Shown here piece after piece: positions 1-7,864 of a stretch of DNA of 64,000 bases. The position numbers were made by a program, and so were the translations under genes. The stretch covers positions 1,240,001 through 1,304,000 of the forward strand of contig NZ_CP017674.1 in NCBI RefSeq assembly GCF_001792815.1, read 5' to 3'. Every line of letters starts with the position of its first letter. Position 1 is the stretch's first letter. The notes below the pieces were generated by a model that searched no databases, was not told the origin of the DNA, and saw only the letters and a list, made by a program, of their open reading frames with translations. Origin of the DNA: Microbacterium sp. BH-3-3-3 (GTDB lineage: Bacteria > Actinomycetota > Actinomycetes > Actinomycetales > Microbacteriaceae).

Positions 1-1160
1 CGATCGGCGGCATCATCCGCGCCGAGGATGAACCGCTCGAGGGCGTCGAGATCTCGGTCGAGGGCTCCGGCTTCTCGGAGGTCGGCACGACCGGTGCCGA
101 CGGTCGCTGGTCGGTCGCGGTTCCCGGGCCCGGCAGCTACACCGCCGAGCTCCAGGTCGACACGCTGCCCGACGGTGTCGCACCCCGCGACCCCGACAAC
201 GTCACGCGTGACGTCACGGTGGGAACGACGAACACGGTCAACGTGCTCTTCCCCACCGGTGAGGGAACGGCGGCGAGCGGCTCGATCTGGGACACGTTGT
301 TCTCGCGCTTCTTCTACGGCCTCAACTTCGGCCTGCTGCTCGCCCTGGCCGCCATCGGCATCTCGCTGATCTTCGGCACGACGGGCGTCAACAATTTCGC
401 GCACGGCGAGATGCTCACCTTCGGCGCGATCATCTTCTACATGTTCACGGCCATGGGCTGGAACATCATCCTGGCGGTGCTGCTCACCGTGGCGCTCTCG
501 GTCGCGCTGGGCTGGACACAGGATGCCGTGCTGTTCAAACCTCTGCGCAAACGCGGGGTGGGGCTGGTCCAAGTGCTGATCGTCACGATCGGTCTGTCGA
601 TCGTGCTGCGCTACCTGTACCTCTACTTCTTCGACGGCGGCACGCGCAACATCGACACCGGCATCACCGACAACGTCACGATCGGCCCGGTGACGGTCAC
701 GCTCACCTCGATCATCAGCATGGGCGTCAGCGTGGTCATGCTCGGCGCGGTGGCCTACTTCCTGACCCGAACCCGCATCGGCAAGGCCACCCGCGCCGTC
801 AGCGACAACGCGTCGCTCGCCGCGGCATCCGGCATCAACGTCGACCGCGTCATCCGCATCGTCTGGATGCTGGCCGGTGGCCTGACGGGCCTCTCGGGCG
901 TCCTCTACGGCCTGTACCGCGGCGTCACCTGGGACATGGGCTTCGCGATCCTGCTGCTGCTGTTCGCCGCCGTCACCCTCGGCGGCCTGGGCAGTGCCTT
1001 CGGCGCCCTGGTCGGTTCGCTGATCATCGGCATCATCACGGAACTGTCCACCATCGTCATCCCACCCGACCTCCGGTACGCGGTGGCCCTGATCGTGCTC
1101 ATCGGCGTGCTGCTCTTCCGGCCGCAAGGTGTGCTCGGTCGTAAAGAGCGGATCGGTTGA
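1..1160 (+). CDS. livH: Branched-chain amino acid ABC permease LivH with extra N-terminal domain (5' partial)
   Basis: The reading frame is open from base 3, so the true start lies upstream of the window. The first 85 or so visible residues are soluble and resemble a carboxypeptidase-regulatory-like beta-sandwich, with GADGRWSV and GPGSYTAEL strands and a LPDGV turn. From about base 290 the protein becomes a LivH-type inner-membrane permease, with NFAHGEM and the C-terminal FRPQGVLGRKERIG that is typical of the family. LivH and LivM form the membrane channel of an importer for leucine, isoleucine and valine. The stop overlaps the livM ribosome-binding site, so the two are cotranscribed. The N-terminal domain is not part of the standard LivH permease of about 290-310 residues; being ahead of the first membrane helix it should lie outside the membrane. 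The permease call is firm; the role of the extra domain is unknown. Confidence 0.93.
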   Translation, partial: IGGIIRAEDEPLEGVEISVEGSGFSEVGTTGADGRWSVAVPGPGSYTAELQVDTLPDGVAPRDPDNVTRDVTVGTTNTVNVLFPTGEGTAASGSIWDTLFSRFFYGLNFGLLLALAAIGISLIFGTTGVNNFAHGEMLTFGAIIFYMFTAMGWNIILAVLLTVALSVALGWTQDAVLFKPLRKRGVGLVQVLIVTIGLSIVLRYLYLYFFDGGTRNIDTGITDNVTIGPVTVTLTSIISMGVSVVMLGAVAYFLTRTRIGKATRAVSDNASLAAASGINVDRVIRIVWMLAGGLTGLSGVLYGLYRGVTWDMGFAILLLLFAAVTLGGLGSAFGALVGSLIIGIITELSTIVIPPDLRYAVALIVLIGVLLFRPQGVLGRKERIG

Positions 1161-1171
1161 GGAACGACGAC

Positions 1172-2152
1172 ATGGACTGGCTTTCAATCTTCAACAACGC
1201 CGCGGGCGAGCTCATCAGCCCGACCACCGCGGCCTACGCCCTCGCCGCGATCGGCCTGAGCGTCCACTTCGGCTACGCGGGTCTGCTCAACTTCGGTCAG
1301 GCGGGCTTCATGGCCGTCGGCGCGTACGCCTTCGCGATCGCGACGCTGTCGTTCTCGGCCCCCGTGTGGCTCGCGATCCTGGTCGCGATCGTCGCCTCGG
1401 TGCTGTTCGCGTTCCTTCTCGGCATCCCGACCCTGCGACTGCGCGCCGACTATCTCGCGATCGTCACCATCGCGGCCGCCGAGATCGTGCGCTACGTCGT
1501 GTCGACCGTCGGCCTGACCAACGTCACGGGCGGCTCGCAGGGCCTCAACGGGTACAACCGCGAGTTCCAGGCGCTGAACCCGCTGCCGGCCGGTACCTAC
1601 GGCATCGGGCCGTGGACCTACTCGGCGAACGACTGGTGGGTCCGCATCTTCGGCTGGGGACTCGTCATCATCGCGACCCTGCTCGTCTACGTGCTCATGC
1701 GCAGCCCCTGGGGCCGTGTGGTCAAGGGCATCCGTGAAGACGAAGACGCGGTGCGCAGCCTCGGCAAGAACGTCTACTCGTACAAGATGCAGGCGCTGGT
1801 GCTCGGCGGTGTCATGGGCGGCCTCGCGGGAGTGATCTTCATCCTCCCCCGCGCCGTGCAGCCCGGGAACTACGGCACCGCGCTCACCTTCTTCGTCTGG
1901 ACCGCACTGCTGCTCGGTGGCGCCGCCACCCTGCTCGGACCGATCGTGGGAGCAGCCCTGTTCTGGGTGCTGCTGTCGCTGTCGAACGGCATCATCGTGG
2001 GGCTCCGCGATGTCGGCATCCTGGGCTTCATGTCCACCACCCAGGCGGGCCAGGTGCGCTTCATCCTCGTCGGCATCGGACTGATGCTCCTCGTGATCTT
2101 CCGACCACAGGGCATCTTCGGCAACAAGAAGGAGCTGTCGTTCAATGTCTGA
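1172..2152 (+). CDS. livM: Branched-chain amino acid ABC permease LivM
   Basis: This is the second membrane subunit of the branched-chain amino acid importer. It is about 326 residues of alternating hydrophobic helices, with the LivM hallmarks LLNFGQAGFMAVGAYA near the N-terminus, the cytoplasmic EDEDAVRSLGKN coupling loop that contacts the ATPases, and a C-terminal FRPQGIFGNKKEL. ATG at 1172 is preferred because GAGGAA ends 7 bases upstream. A TTG at 1157 is in frame but would overlap that site. The gene follows livH with almost no gap and its TGA overlaps the livG ATG, so translation is probably coupled along the operon. Confidence 0.94.
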   Translation: MDWLSIFNNAAGELISPTTAAYALAAIGLSVHFGYAGLLNFGQAGFMAVGAYAFAIATLSFSAPVWLAILVAIVASVLFAFLLGIPTLRLRADYLAIVTIAAAEIVRYVVSTVGLTNVTGGSQGLNGYNREFQALNPLPAGTYGIGPWTYSANDWWVRIFGWGLVIIATLLVYVLMRSPWGRVVKGIREDEDAVRSLGKNVYSYKMQALVLGGVMGGLAGVIFILPRAVQPGNYGTALTFFVWTALLLGGAATLLGPIVGAALFWVLLSLSNGIIVGLRDVGILGFMSTTQAGQVRFILVGIGLMLLVIFRPQGIFGNKKELSFNV

Positions 2153-3077
2153 CACCACCGTCACCCATCCGCTCGTCAAGGGCGAGGTCGGACCCGGCTG
2201 CGCCAAGGTCGACCCGATCGTCGTCGCCGACGGCGTCACCCGCCAGTTCGGCGGCCTGAAAGCCGTCGACGTCGAGCACCTCGAGATCCCCCGCGGGCAG
2301 ATCACCGCGCTGATCGGCCCCAACGGTGCCGGCAAGACCACTCTGTTCAACCTGCTGACGGGCTTCGACAAGCCCAACACCGGCCGGTGGAGCTTCGAGG
2401 GGTCGAACCTGGCCGGGGTGCCCGCGTTCAAGGTCTCGCGGCAGGGCATGGTGCGCACGTTCCAGCTCACCAAGTCGCTCGGGCGCCTCTCGGTGCTGCA
2501 GAACATGCTGCTGGGCGCCCGTGGGCAGAAGGGCGAGAACATCTTCCGCGCCCTGATCCCCTCGATCTGGCGCTCGCAGGAGAAGGCCAACACCGAACGG
2601 GCCGACGACCTGCTGCGCCGCTTCAAGCTCGACGCCAAGCGCGAGGACTTCGCCGCGTCGCTCTCGGGCGGCCAGCGCAAGCTCCTCGAGATGGCCCGCG
2701 CGCTCATGAGCGACCCCAAGCTCGTCATGCTCGACGAGCCCATGGCGGGCGTCAACCCGGCGCTCACGCAGAGCCTGCTGGGTCACATCCTCAACCTCAA
2801 GAGCGAGGGGATGAGCGTGCTGTTCGTCGAGCACGACATGCACATGGTGCGTCACATCTCGGACTGGGTCATCGTCATGGCGGAGGGTCGCGTGGTGGCC
2901 GAGGGGCCGCCCGAGACCGTCATGACCGACCAGGCCGTCATCGACGCCTACCTGGGCGCGCACCACGACACCGATCTCGGCGACATGACCACGTCGCAGC
3001 TCGAGACCATCCAAGCCGAAGCCGCCGCCGAGGCGGAAGCGGAGCTCATCGCCGACGAGAAGGACGGGAAGCTCTGA
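2145..3077 (+). CDS. livG: Branched-chain amino acid ABC ATPase LivG
   Basis: This is the cytoplasmic ATPase that powers branched-chain amino acid import with LivF. Visible elements are Walker A GPNGAGKTT (residues 58-66), signature LSGGQRKLLEMARAL, Walker B LVMLDEPMAGVNP and the switch histidine in LFVEHDMHMV. At 310 residues it is longer than the usual 250-260. The excess is an N-terminal lead of about 20 residues and an Ala/Glu-rich, probably helical tail after the VIDAYLG end of the normal domain. It overlaps livM by 8 bases and livF by 1 base (TGATG), so coupled translation is likely. Confidence 0.95.
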   Translation: MSDTTVTHPLVKGEVGPGCAKVDPIVVADGVTRQFGGLKAVDVEHLEIPRGQITALIGPNGAGKTTLFNLLTGFDKPNTGRWSFEGSNLAGVPAFKVSRQGMVRTFQLTKSLGRLSVLQNMLLGARGQKGENIFRALIPSIWRSQEKANTERADDLLRRFKLDAKREDFAASLSGGQRKLLEMARALMSDPKLVMLDEPMAGVNPALTQSLLGHILNLKSEGMSVLFVEHDMHMVRHISDWVIVMAEGRVVAEGPPETVMTDQAVIDAYLGAHHDTDLGDMTTSQLETIQAEAAAEAEAELIADEKDGKL

Positions 3078-3859
3078 TGTCCGACACCGCAACCGCCACG
3101 CGCACCGCGGTGCTGCGCACCGACGACCTGGTCGCCGGGTACCTGCCCGGGGTCAACATCCTCAACGGCTGCACGGTCGACGCCTACCAGGGCGACCTGA
3201 TCGGCATCATCGGCCCGAACGGCGCCGGCAAGTCGACGCTGCTGAAGGCCATCTTCGGCCAGGTGAAGATCCGTGGCGGCTCCGTGCTGCTCAACGGCGA
3301 AGACATCACCACGCTGAAGGCCGACAAGCTCGTGGGCAAGGGCGTCGGGATGGTGCCGCAGAACAACAACGTGTTCCCGAGCCTGTCGATCGAAGAGAAC
3401 CTGCAGATGGGGCTCTTCCAACGCCCCAAGGCCTTCGCGGAGCGCTTCGAGTTCGTCACGGGGCTCTTCCCCGAACTCGGCAAGCGTCGCCGCCAGCGGG
3501 CGGGGTCGCTGTCGGGCGGTGAGCGGCAGATGGTCGCCATGGGCCGCGCGCTCATGATGGACCCGTCGGTGCTGCTGCTCGACGAGCCCTCGGCCGGCCT
3601 GTCGCCCGTGCGTCAGGACGAGACGTTCCTGCGCGTCGCCGAGATCAACCGCGCCGGCGTGACCATCATCATGGTCGAGCAGAACGCCCGCCGCTGCCTG
3701 CAGATCTGCCACCGGGCCTACGTGCTCGACCAGGGCAAGGACGCGTACACCGGCACCGGCCGCGAGCTGCTCACCGATCCCCGCGTCATCGAGCTGTACC
3801 TCGGAACGCTGGCCGCCGACGAGGACGCCAAGCGCGACCACCAGGAGCCCCCGGCCTGA
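3077..3859 (+). CDS. livF: Branched-chain amino acid ABC ATPase LivF
   Basis: This is the second ATPase of the importer, 260 residues long. Walker A is GPNGAGKST (residues 46-54), the Q-loop region is MVPQNNNVFPSL, the signature is LSGGERQMVAMGRAL, Walker B is LLLDEPSAGLSP and the switch region is MVEQNARR, all typical of LivF. The ATG overlaps the livG stop, and the sequence then aligns from its first residues with known LivF proteins. The frame is open further upstream, but that part is antisense-like noise inside livG. An AGGAG close to the stop (3843-3847) probably serves the next gene. Confidence 0.95.
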   Translation: MSDTATATRTAVLRTDDLVAGYLPGVNILNGCTVDAYQGDLIGIIGPNGAGKSTLLKAIFGQVKIRGGSVLLNGEDITTLKADKLVGKGVGMVPQNNNVFPSLSIEENLQMGLFQRPKAFAERFEFVTGLFPELGKRRRQRAGSLSGGERQMVAMGRALMMDPSVLLLDEPSAGLSPVRQDETFLRVAEINRAGVTIIMVEQNARRCLQICHRAYVLDQGKDAYTGTGRELLTDPRVIELYLGTLAADEDAKRDHQEPPA

Positions 3860-4701
3860 TCCCACGTCGATACACCGCGAGCGCGGCGCTCACCCTGGTG
3901 GGCGTCGCGCTCGCGGCATGCGCGGGGGCCCCTCCCGCGCCTCCCCCGCTGTCTGTCGCGCTCGTGCAGCAGCGGGGCGACATCGTCTCGGGGCGCGTGC
4001 AGCTCCGCGTCACGAACACCTCGGATGCCGCGGTCACCGTGACCTCGGCGGTGCTGCGCTCGCCCCTGCTCGCCGCGACGGGCGGCGGAGACACGAAACG
4101 CCCCGAGACGCTGCAGCCGGGGCGCACGATCGATCTTCCCGTCGCACTCCCCGATTCGCGCTGCGATCCGGAGGCCGCCGACGCCGCCCCGGAAGCCGTG
4201 CTCGACGTGAGCGACGACCGGGGAACGCTCGAGCAGACCGTGGCGGTCGACGACGCCCTCGGGGTGCTCCCCCGCCTGAGCGCGACGCGATGCGACCGCG
4301 AGGCCCTGGCATCCGTCGCCCGCGTCTCGGCCACCGCGGTGTCGGTGTCCGGCGACGGGACCGCCGCTCTGCTGCTGTCGATCGAGCCGACTCCGGATGC
4401 CACCGCGGGCAGCGTCGAGCTCGTCTCCCTGCGCGGGACCCCGCTGCTGCGCTTCCCGCAGGGCACGGAGGCGCCTCTCGGCCTCACCGTCGCCGGCGGC
4501 GACGCCCCCACGACCATCGCGGTGCCGGTCACGCCGATCCGTTGCGACGCCCACGCCATAGCCGAAGACAAGGTGGGCACCCTGTTCGACCTCGTGGCGC
4601 GGGTCGACGGCCGGGACGTCGTCGTTCCGCTCGACCGGCCGCAGGCGGTCGCCGATGCCCTGCTCGCCTTCACCGCCTCCGTCTGCGGCCTGACGCCCTG
4701 A
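3856..4701 (+). CDS. Predicted lipoprotein at the end of the liv operon, non-ATG start
   Basis: A lipoprotein of about 281 residues is predicted: short basic N-terminus (RRYTAS), hydrophobic stretch and lipobox LAAC, followed by an Ala/Pro spacer and a mature domain with beta-rich segments such as GRVQLRVTNTSD. The only standard start inside the frame is GTG at 3898, but it leaves just seven residues before the lipobox cysteine, too short for a signal peptide. A proper signal needs initiation at CTG 3856 or ATC 3859, which overlap the livF stop and lie 8-11 bases after AGGAG (3843-3847). I chose CTG 3856. No conserved family was recognised. Its position suggests an accessory extracellular component of the importer, but that is inference. 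Confidence 0.72.
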   Translation: MIPRRYTASAALTLVGVALAACAGAPPAPPPLSVALVQQRGDIVSGRVQLRVTNTSDAAVTVTSAVLRSPLLAATGGGDTKRPETLQPGRTIDLPVALPDSRCDPEAADAAPEAVLDVSDDRGTLEQTVAVDDALGVLPRLSATRCDREALASVARVSATAVSVSGDGTAALLLSIEPTPDATAGSVELVSLRGTPLLRFPQGTEAPLGLTVAGGDAPTTIAVPVTPIRCDAHAIAEDKVGTLFDLVARVDGRDVVVPLDRPQAVADALLAFTASVCGLTP

Positions 4702-4826
4702 CGCCGGGTCCGAGGCCGCGGAGGGCTGCCGCCGGCCGCGCCGGGCCCTCCGAGGCCCCGGGAGCCTGTGGCACGCCGGGACACGGATGCCGGCGCGGCA
4801 CCGATCCGGCCCGCACGAACGCCGAA

Positions 4827-4854
4827 GGGCCCGGATCCTGGCGGATCCGGGCCC
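4827..4854. terminator. Bidirectional hairpin terminator between liv operon and livK
   Basis: A perfect 12-bp stem (GGGCCCGGATCC) with loop TGGC lies between two convergent genes and can end both transcripts. There is no long T-run, which is common for GC-rich actinobacterial terminators. Confidence 0.8.
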
Positions 4855-4869
4855 TCGTGCGGTGTCAGG

Positions 4870-6153
4870 TCACTCGTTGAGCGAGCCGAACTCCGTGTTC
4901 AGCAGGGTGTACTTGTTGTCGGCACCGTACTGGTAGATGCCGATGTACGCCTCGGTCGGGTCACCGTTCTCGTCGAAGGTGATCGGGCCGGAGACGCCGT
5001 CGTAGTCGACGTCCGTGCCCTCGTTGATGAGCGCGAGGCAGTCGGCGAACGTCGTGCACTTCTCGCCACCCTCGGAGACGGACTGCATGTTGTCGCGGAT
5101 GGCCGTACCCGAGTCGTCCTTCGCCTGCGCCGCAGCGAGGGCGGCGACGATGACGGCGTCGTAGGACTCCGGCGCGTAGCTGAAGTCGGTGAGGGCGGGG
5201 TCGACCTCTTTCAGGCGCGACTGGAACGACGTGTCGGCCGGGTTGCCGGGGAGCGTTCCCTTGGCGCCCTGCAGCGTGCCGGCGGCGAACTCGTACGAGT
5301 TCGACAGGTTGCCGTCGACGAAGTAGACCTTCGACGCCGGGAAGCCCTGCGTGCTGACGAGCTGCGGGATGATCGACGACGTCTCTTCGAACGCGATGAT
5401 CGCGACGGCGTCGGGCTGCGACGCGAGCACCTGGTCGACCTGCGACGTGAAGACCGTGTCACCCGGGTTGTAGGGAACCGCGACCGAGACCTCGCCACCG
5501 GCGGCCTCGATGGCCTTGGTCGCGTTGTCCTTGAGGCCGATGCCATAGGGGTCGTTGATGTAGATGACGCCGACGTTGGCCGCGCCGTCACCGACCATCA
5601 GGTTGCCGAGCACGCGGCCCTGCAGCACGTCGGACGGGGCGGTACGCCAGTAGTACCCGTCGTCGGCGTAGGTGGTGAAGTCCGGCGACGTGTTCGCCGG
5701 CGAGATCTGCACGACGCCCGCGTCGACCAGCTGGTCGACGAAGGTGAAGGACACACCCGACGAAGCCGCACCGATGACGACATCGGCGCCGGCGTCGACC
5801 AGCTCGGTGGCGGACTGGGTCGCGATGTCGGTCGTGGTGTCACCCGAGTCGCGCTCGGTCAGCTCGGTCGTGAACGGGAACGCGTCGCCGGTGGCTTCGA
5901 TGTCCTGGATCGCGAGCTTGACACCCGCGACCTCGGGCGGGCCGAGGAAGGCGAGGTTACCCGTGGCCGGGAGGATGGTGCCGACGTGGAAAGTCCCGTC
6001 TGCAGTTGACACGGCGCCGCCGCCGGACGATGCACTGGGGGCAGCGGCGTCGTTGCCGCCACCGGCGCAACCGGCGAGGACGAGCGCGCTGGCACCGATC
6101 AGGGCGATGCCGCCGATGACCTTGCCAGTGCGCGTACGTGTGATGACGCTCAT
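4870..6153 (-). CDS. livK: Branched-chain amino acid ABC substrate-binding lipoprotein LivK
   Basis: This is the extracellular receptor for the importer. The 427-residue protein begins with a basic N-terminus and signal peptide ending in lipobox LAGC, then a Gly/Ser spacer, then a type I periplasmic-binding fold (GTILPATGNLAFLGPPEVAG, YINDPYGIGL, DGVSGPITFDENGDP), all typical of LivJ/LivK. It is transcribed toward the permease/ATPase operon, not with it, so receptor and channel levels can be set separately. The 5' side holds a perfect palindrome TCGTTAACGA (6247-6256), a possible operator. The ligand is inferred from family and context only. Confidence 0.9.
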   Translation of the reverse strand: MSVITRTRTGKVIGGIALIGASALVLAGCAGGGNDAAAPSASSGGGAVSTADGTFHVGTILPATGNLAFLGPPEVAGVKLAIQDIEATGDAFPFTTELTERDSGDTTTDIATQSATELVDAGADVVIGAASSGVSFTFVDQLVDAGVVQISPANTSPDFTTYADDGYYWRTAPSDVLQGRVLGNLMVGDGAANVGVIYINDPYGIGLKDNATKAIEAAGGEVSVAVPYNPGDTVFTSQVDQVLASQPDAVAIIAFEETSSIIPQLVSTQGFPASKVYFVDGNLSNSYEFAAGTLQGAKGTLPGNPADTSFQSRLKEVDPALTDFSYAPESYDAVIVAALAAAQAKDDSGTAIRDNMQSVSEGGEKCTTFADCLALINEGTDVDYDGVSGPITFDENGDPTEAYIGIYQYGADNKYTLLNTEFGSLNE

Positions 6154-6358
6154 AGTGCTCCTTGCTGTGAATGAACGTTGGGCAGCCCACGAGGACCGCC
6201 TGGTGTCCTAAACCTAAGCCGCCGCGCGTTTTCTGCGTGTTGCCGTTCGTTAACGATGTGAGTCGTCGCGATCACGGCCGCATAACGGTTTCACACGGCG
6301 TCGTCACGGTGCACTAGGAGATATGTCGGCAGGGACGACAAACGCATGATCTGGCCGG

Positions 6359-7300
6359 TCAGACGGGCTCCGCCACATCGACGACGACGCGGCGCTGTCG
6401 GCGCGACGCGACGACCGAATCGACGCTCAGCATGATCAACGCCACCCAGACCAGGGCGAAACCGATCCACCGCTCGAGGGTCATGGCCTCGCCGAGCACC
6501 CACACCCCGATCGCGAATTGGATGATCGGCGCCACGAACTGCAGCAACCCGATGACCGTGAGGGGCACGCGACGGGCGCCCGAGGCGAACAGCAGCAGCG
6601 GCACGGCCGTGACCGCCCCCGCAGCCAACAGCAGCACCGTGTGCAGCGTGCCCGCCGTGCCGAGGGTGAGACCGCCGAACGCCGCGACGACGGCCAGCTG
6701 CACGCCGGCGACGGGCAGCAGCCACATCGACTCCAGCGTCAGGCCGCTCACCGCATCGACCGAGGGCCCGATCTGCTTCTTGACCAGACCGTAGAAGCCG
6801 AACGAGAAGGCCAGCGTCAGCGCGATCCACGGGAAGGTGCCGTAGCCCACCACGATGACGACGACCGCGGCGACGGCGATGCCGATCGCGATCCACGGCA
6901 GCACCCGCAGTCGCTCGCGCAGCACCAGCACCCCCAGCAACACCGTCACGATCGGGTTGATGAAGTAGCCGAGGCTCGTCTCGATGACGTGGTTCGTGAG
7001 GGCACCGTAGAGATACGTCTGCCAGTTGACGTAGATGAGCACGCCGGCCACGGCGGTGAGCGCCATGAGCCGCGGTTGCCGCACGATCGCCAGGAACGGG
7101 CGCCAGGCGCGCAGCACGGTGAGCAGCACCAGGCAGAAGACGAAGGCGAGAAGGATCCGCCACGCCACGACCTCGAACGGACCGGTGGGCTTGAGCTGCA
7201 GGAAGTAGAGCGGCAGGACGCCCCACAACAGGTAGGCACCGAGGGCGTAGAGGGCACCGCGGGTACTGCCGCCGGAGACAGGAGGGGCGGCGGGGGTCAC
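6359..7300 (-). CDS. rarD: EamA-family transporter RarD
   Basis: This is a 313-residue integral membrane protein of the drug/metabolite transporter superfamily. About ten hydrophobic helices are visible, beginning with GALYALGAYLLWGVLPLYF, which is characteristic of RarD. The motifs KPTGPFEVVAWRIL and NWQTYLYGALTNHVIETSLG are also RarD-like. RarD proteins are permeases of uncertain substrate. The C-terminal tail is basic and cytoplasmic. It stands alone between livK and groES, with a terminator upstream that separates it from groES. Confidence 0.9.
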   Translation of the reverse strand: MTPAAPPVSGGSTRGALYALGAYLLWGVLPLYFLQLKPTGPFEVVAWRILLAFVFCLVLLTVLRAWRPFLAIVRQPRLMALTAVAGVLIYVNWQTYLYGALTNHVIETSLGYFINPIVTVLLGVLVLRERLRVLPWIAIGIAVAAVVVIVVGYGTFPWIALTLAFSFGFYGLVKKQIGPSVDAVSGLTLESMWLLPVAGVQLAVVAAFGGLTLGTAGTLHTVLLLAAGAVTAVPLLLFASGARRVPLTVIGLLQFVAPIIQFAIGVWVLGEAMTLERWIGFALVWVALIMLSVDSVVASRRQRRVVVDVAEPV

Positions 7301-7387
7301 CGATTCAGCCTACGCGCGGGGCGACGCCGCGAGCCGCCGTTCCCCACCGCTTTCCTGCCACCTCGCGACGCGGGGCTGACGGAACGA

Positions 7388-7423
7388 CGAAGGCCCCGCA
7401 TGCCGGAGCATGCGGGGCCTTCG
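7388..7423 (-). terminator. Terminator downstream of groES
   Basis: A perfect 15-bp stem (CGAAGGCCCCGCATG) with a 6-base loop lies 15 bases after the groES stop. The same CGAAGG...CCTTCG style recurs at other terminators in this window. Confidence 0.8.
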
Positions 7424-7438
7424 TGCAGGACTGCGCGA

Positions 7439-7735
7439 TCAGCGGACGACGACCGCCAGCACGTCGCGAGCCGAGAGCACCAGGTACTCGTCGGCGCCGA
7501 ACTTGACCTCGGTGCCGCCGTACTTGCTGTAGAGCACGCGGTCGCCGACGGCGACGTCGAGGGGGACGCGGTTGCCGTTGTCGTCGATACGGCCGGGTCC
7601 GACGGCGACGACCTCGCCCTCCTGCGGCTTCTCTTTGGCGGTGTCAGGGATGACGAGACCACTCGCGGTGGTCTGCTCAGCCTCGACCTGCTTGATGACG
7701 ATGCGGTCCTCGAGCGGCTTGATGGAAACCGACAC
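7439..7735 (-). CDS. groES: Co-chaperonin GroES (Hsp10)
   Basis: This 98-residue protein is a complete GroES that forms the heptameric lid of the GroEL folding chamber. [16 protein letters not shown], the [18 protein letters not shown] mobile loop and [11 protein letters not shown] are diagnostic. The start codon is GTG. No groEL follows; the next gene downstream is rarD after a terminator. Many actinobacteria carry groEL elsewhere. Two CIRCE operators upstream predict HrcA repression and heat induction. The gene is divergent from a methyltransferase, so both start in the same 130-base interval. Confidence 0.97.
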   Translation of the reverse strand: MSVSIKPLEDRIVIKQVEAEQTTASGLVIPDTAKEKPQEGEVVAVGPGRIDDNGNRVPLDVAVGDRVLYSKYGGTEVKFGADEYLVLSARDVLAVVVR

Positions 7736-7766
7736 GGTCTACCTCTTTCTCGTTACAGAAGACTTG

Positions 7767-7793
7767 TCAGCACTCACACGGGGAGAGTGCTAA
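7767..7793. promoter_or_regulatory. CIRCE operator 1 (HrcA site)
   Basis: TCAGCACTC, a 9-base spacer, then GAGTGCTAA. This matches the CIRCE consensus TTAGCACTC-N9-GAGTGCTAA except for one base. It lies 31 bases upstream of the groES start and predicts HrcA repression. Confidence 0.93.
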
Positions 7794-7811
7794 TTCGAGT
7801 CTAGGGAAGCA

Positions 7812-7838
7812 CTGGCACTCACGCAACGCGAGTGCCAA
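7812..7838. promoter_or_regulatory. CIRCE operator 2 (HrcA site)
   Basis: CTGGCACTC, a 9-base spacer, then GAGTGCCAA, a slightly degenerate second CIRCE 18 bases beyond the first. It also sits just ahead of the divergent methyltransferase promoter, so HrcA could affect both directions. Confidence 0.85.
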
Positions 7839-7852
7839 CACAATCGCCCGCT

Positions 7853-7858
7853 TAGGCT
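7853..7858 (+). promoter_or_regulatory. -10 box TAGGCT of leaderless methyltransferase gene
   Basis: TAGGCT is separated from the GTG start by 6 bases, which places transcription initiation at or next to the start codon. No ribosome-binding site is present. Confidence 0.6.
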
Positions 7859-7864
7859 GAATCG

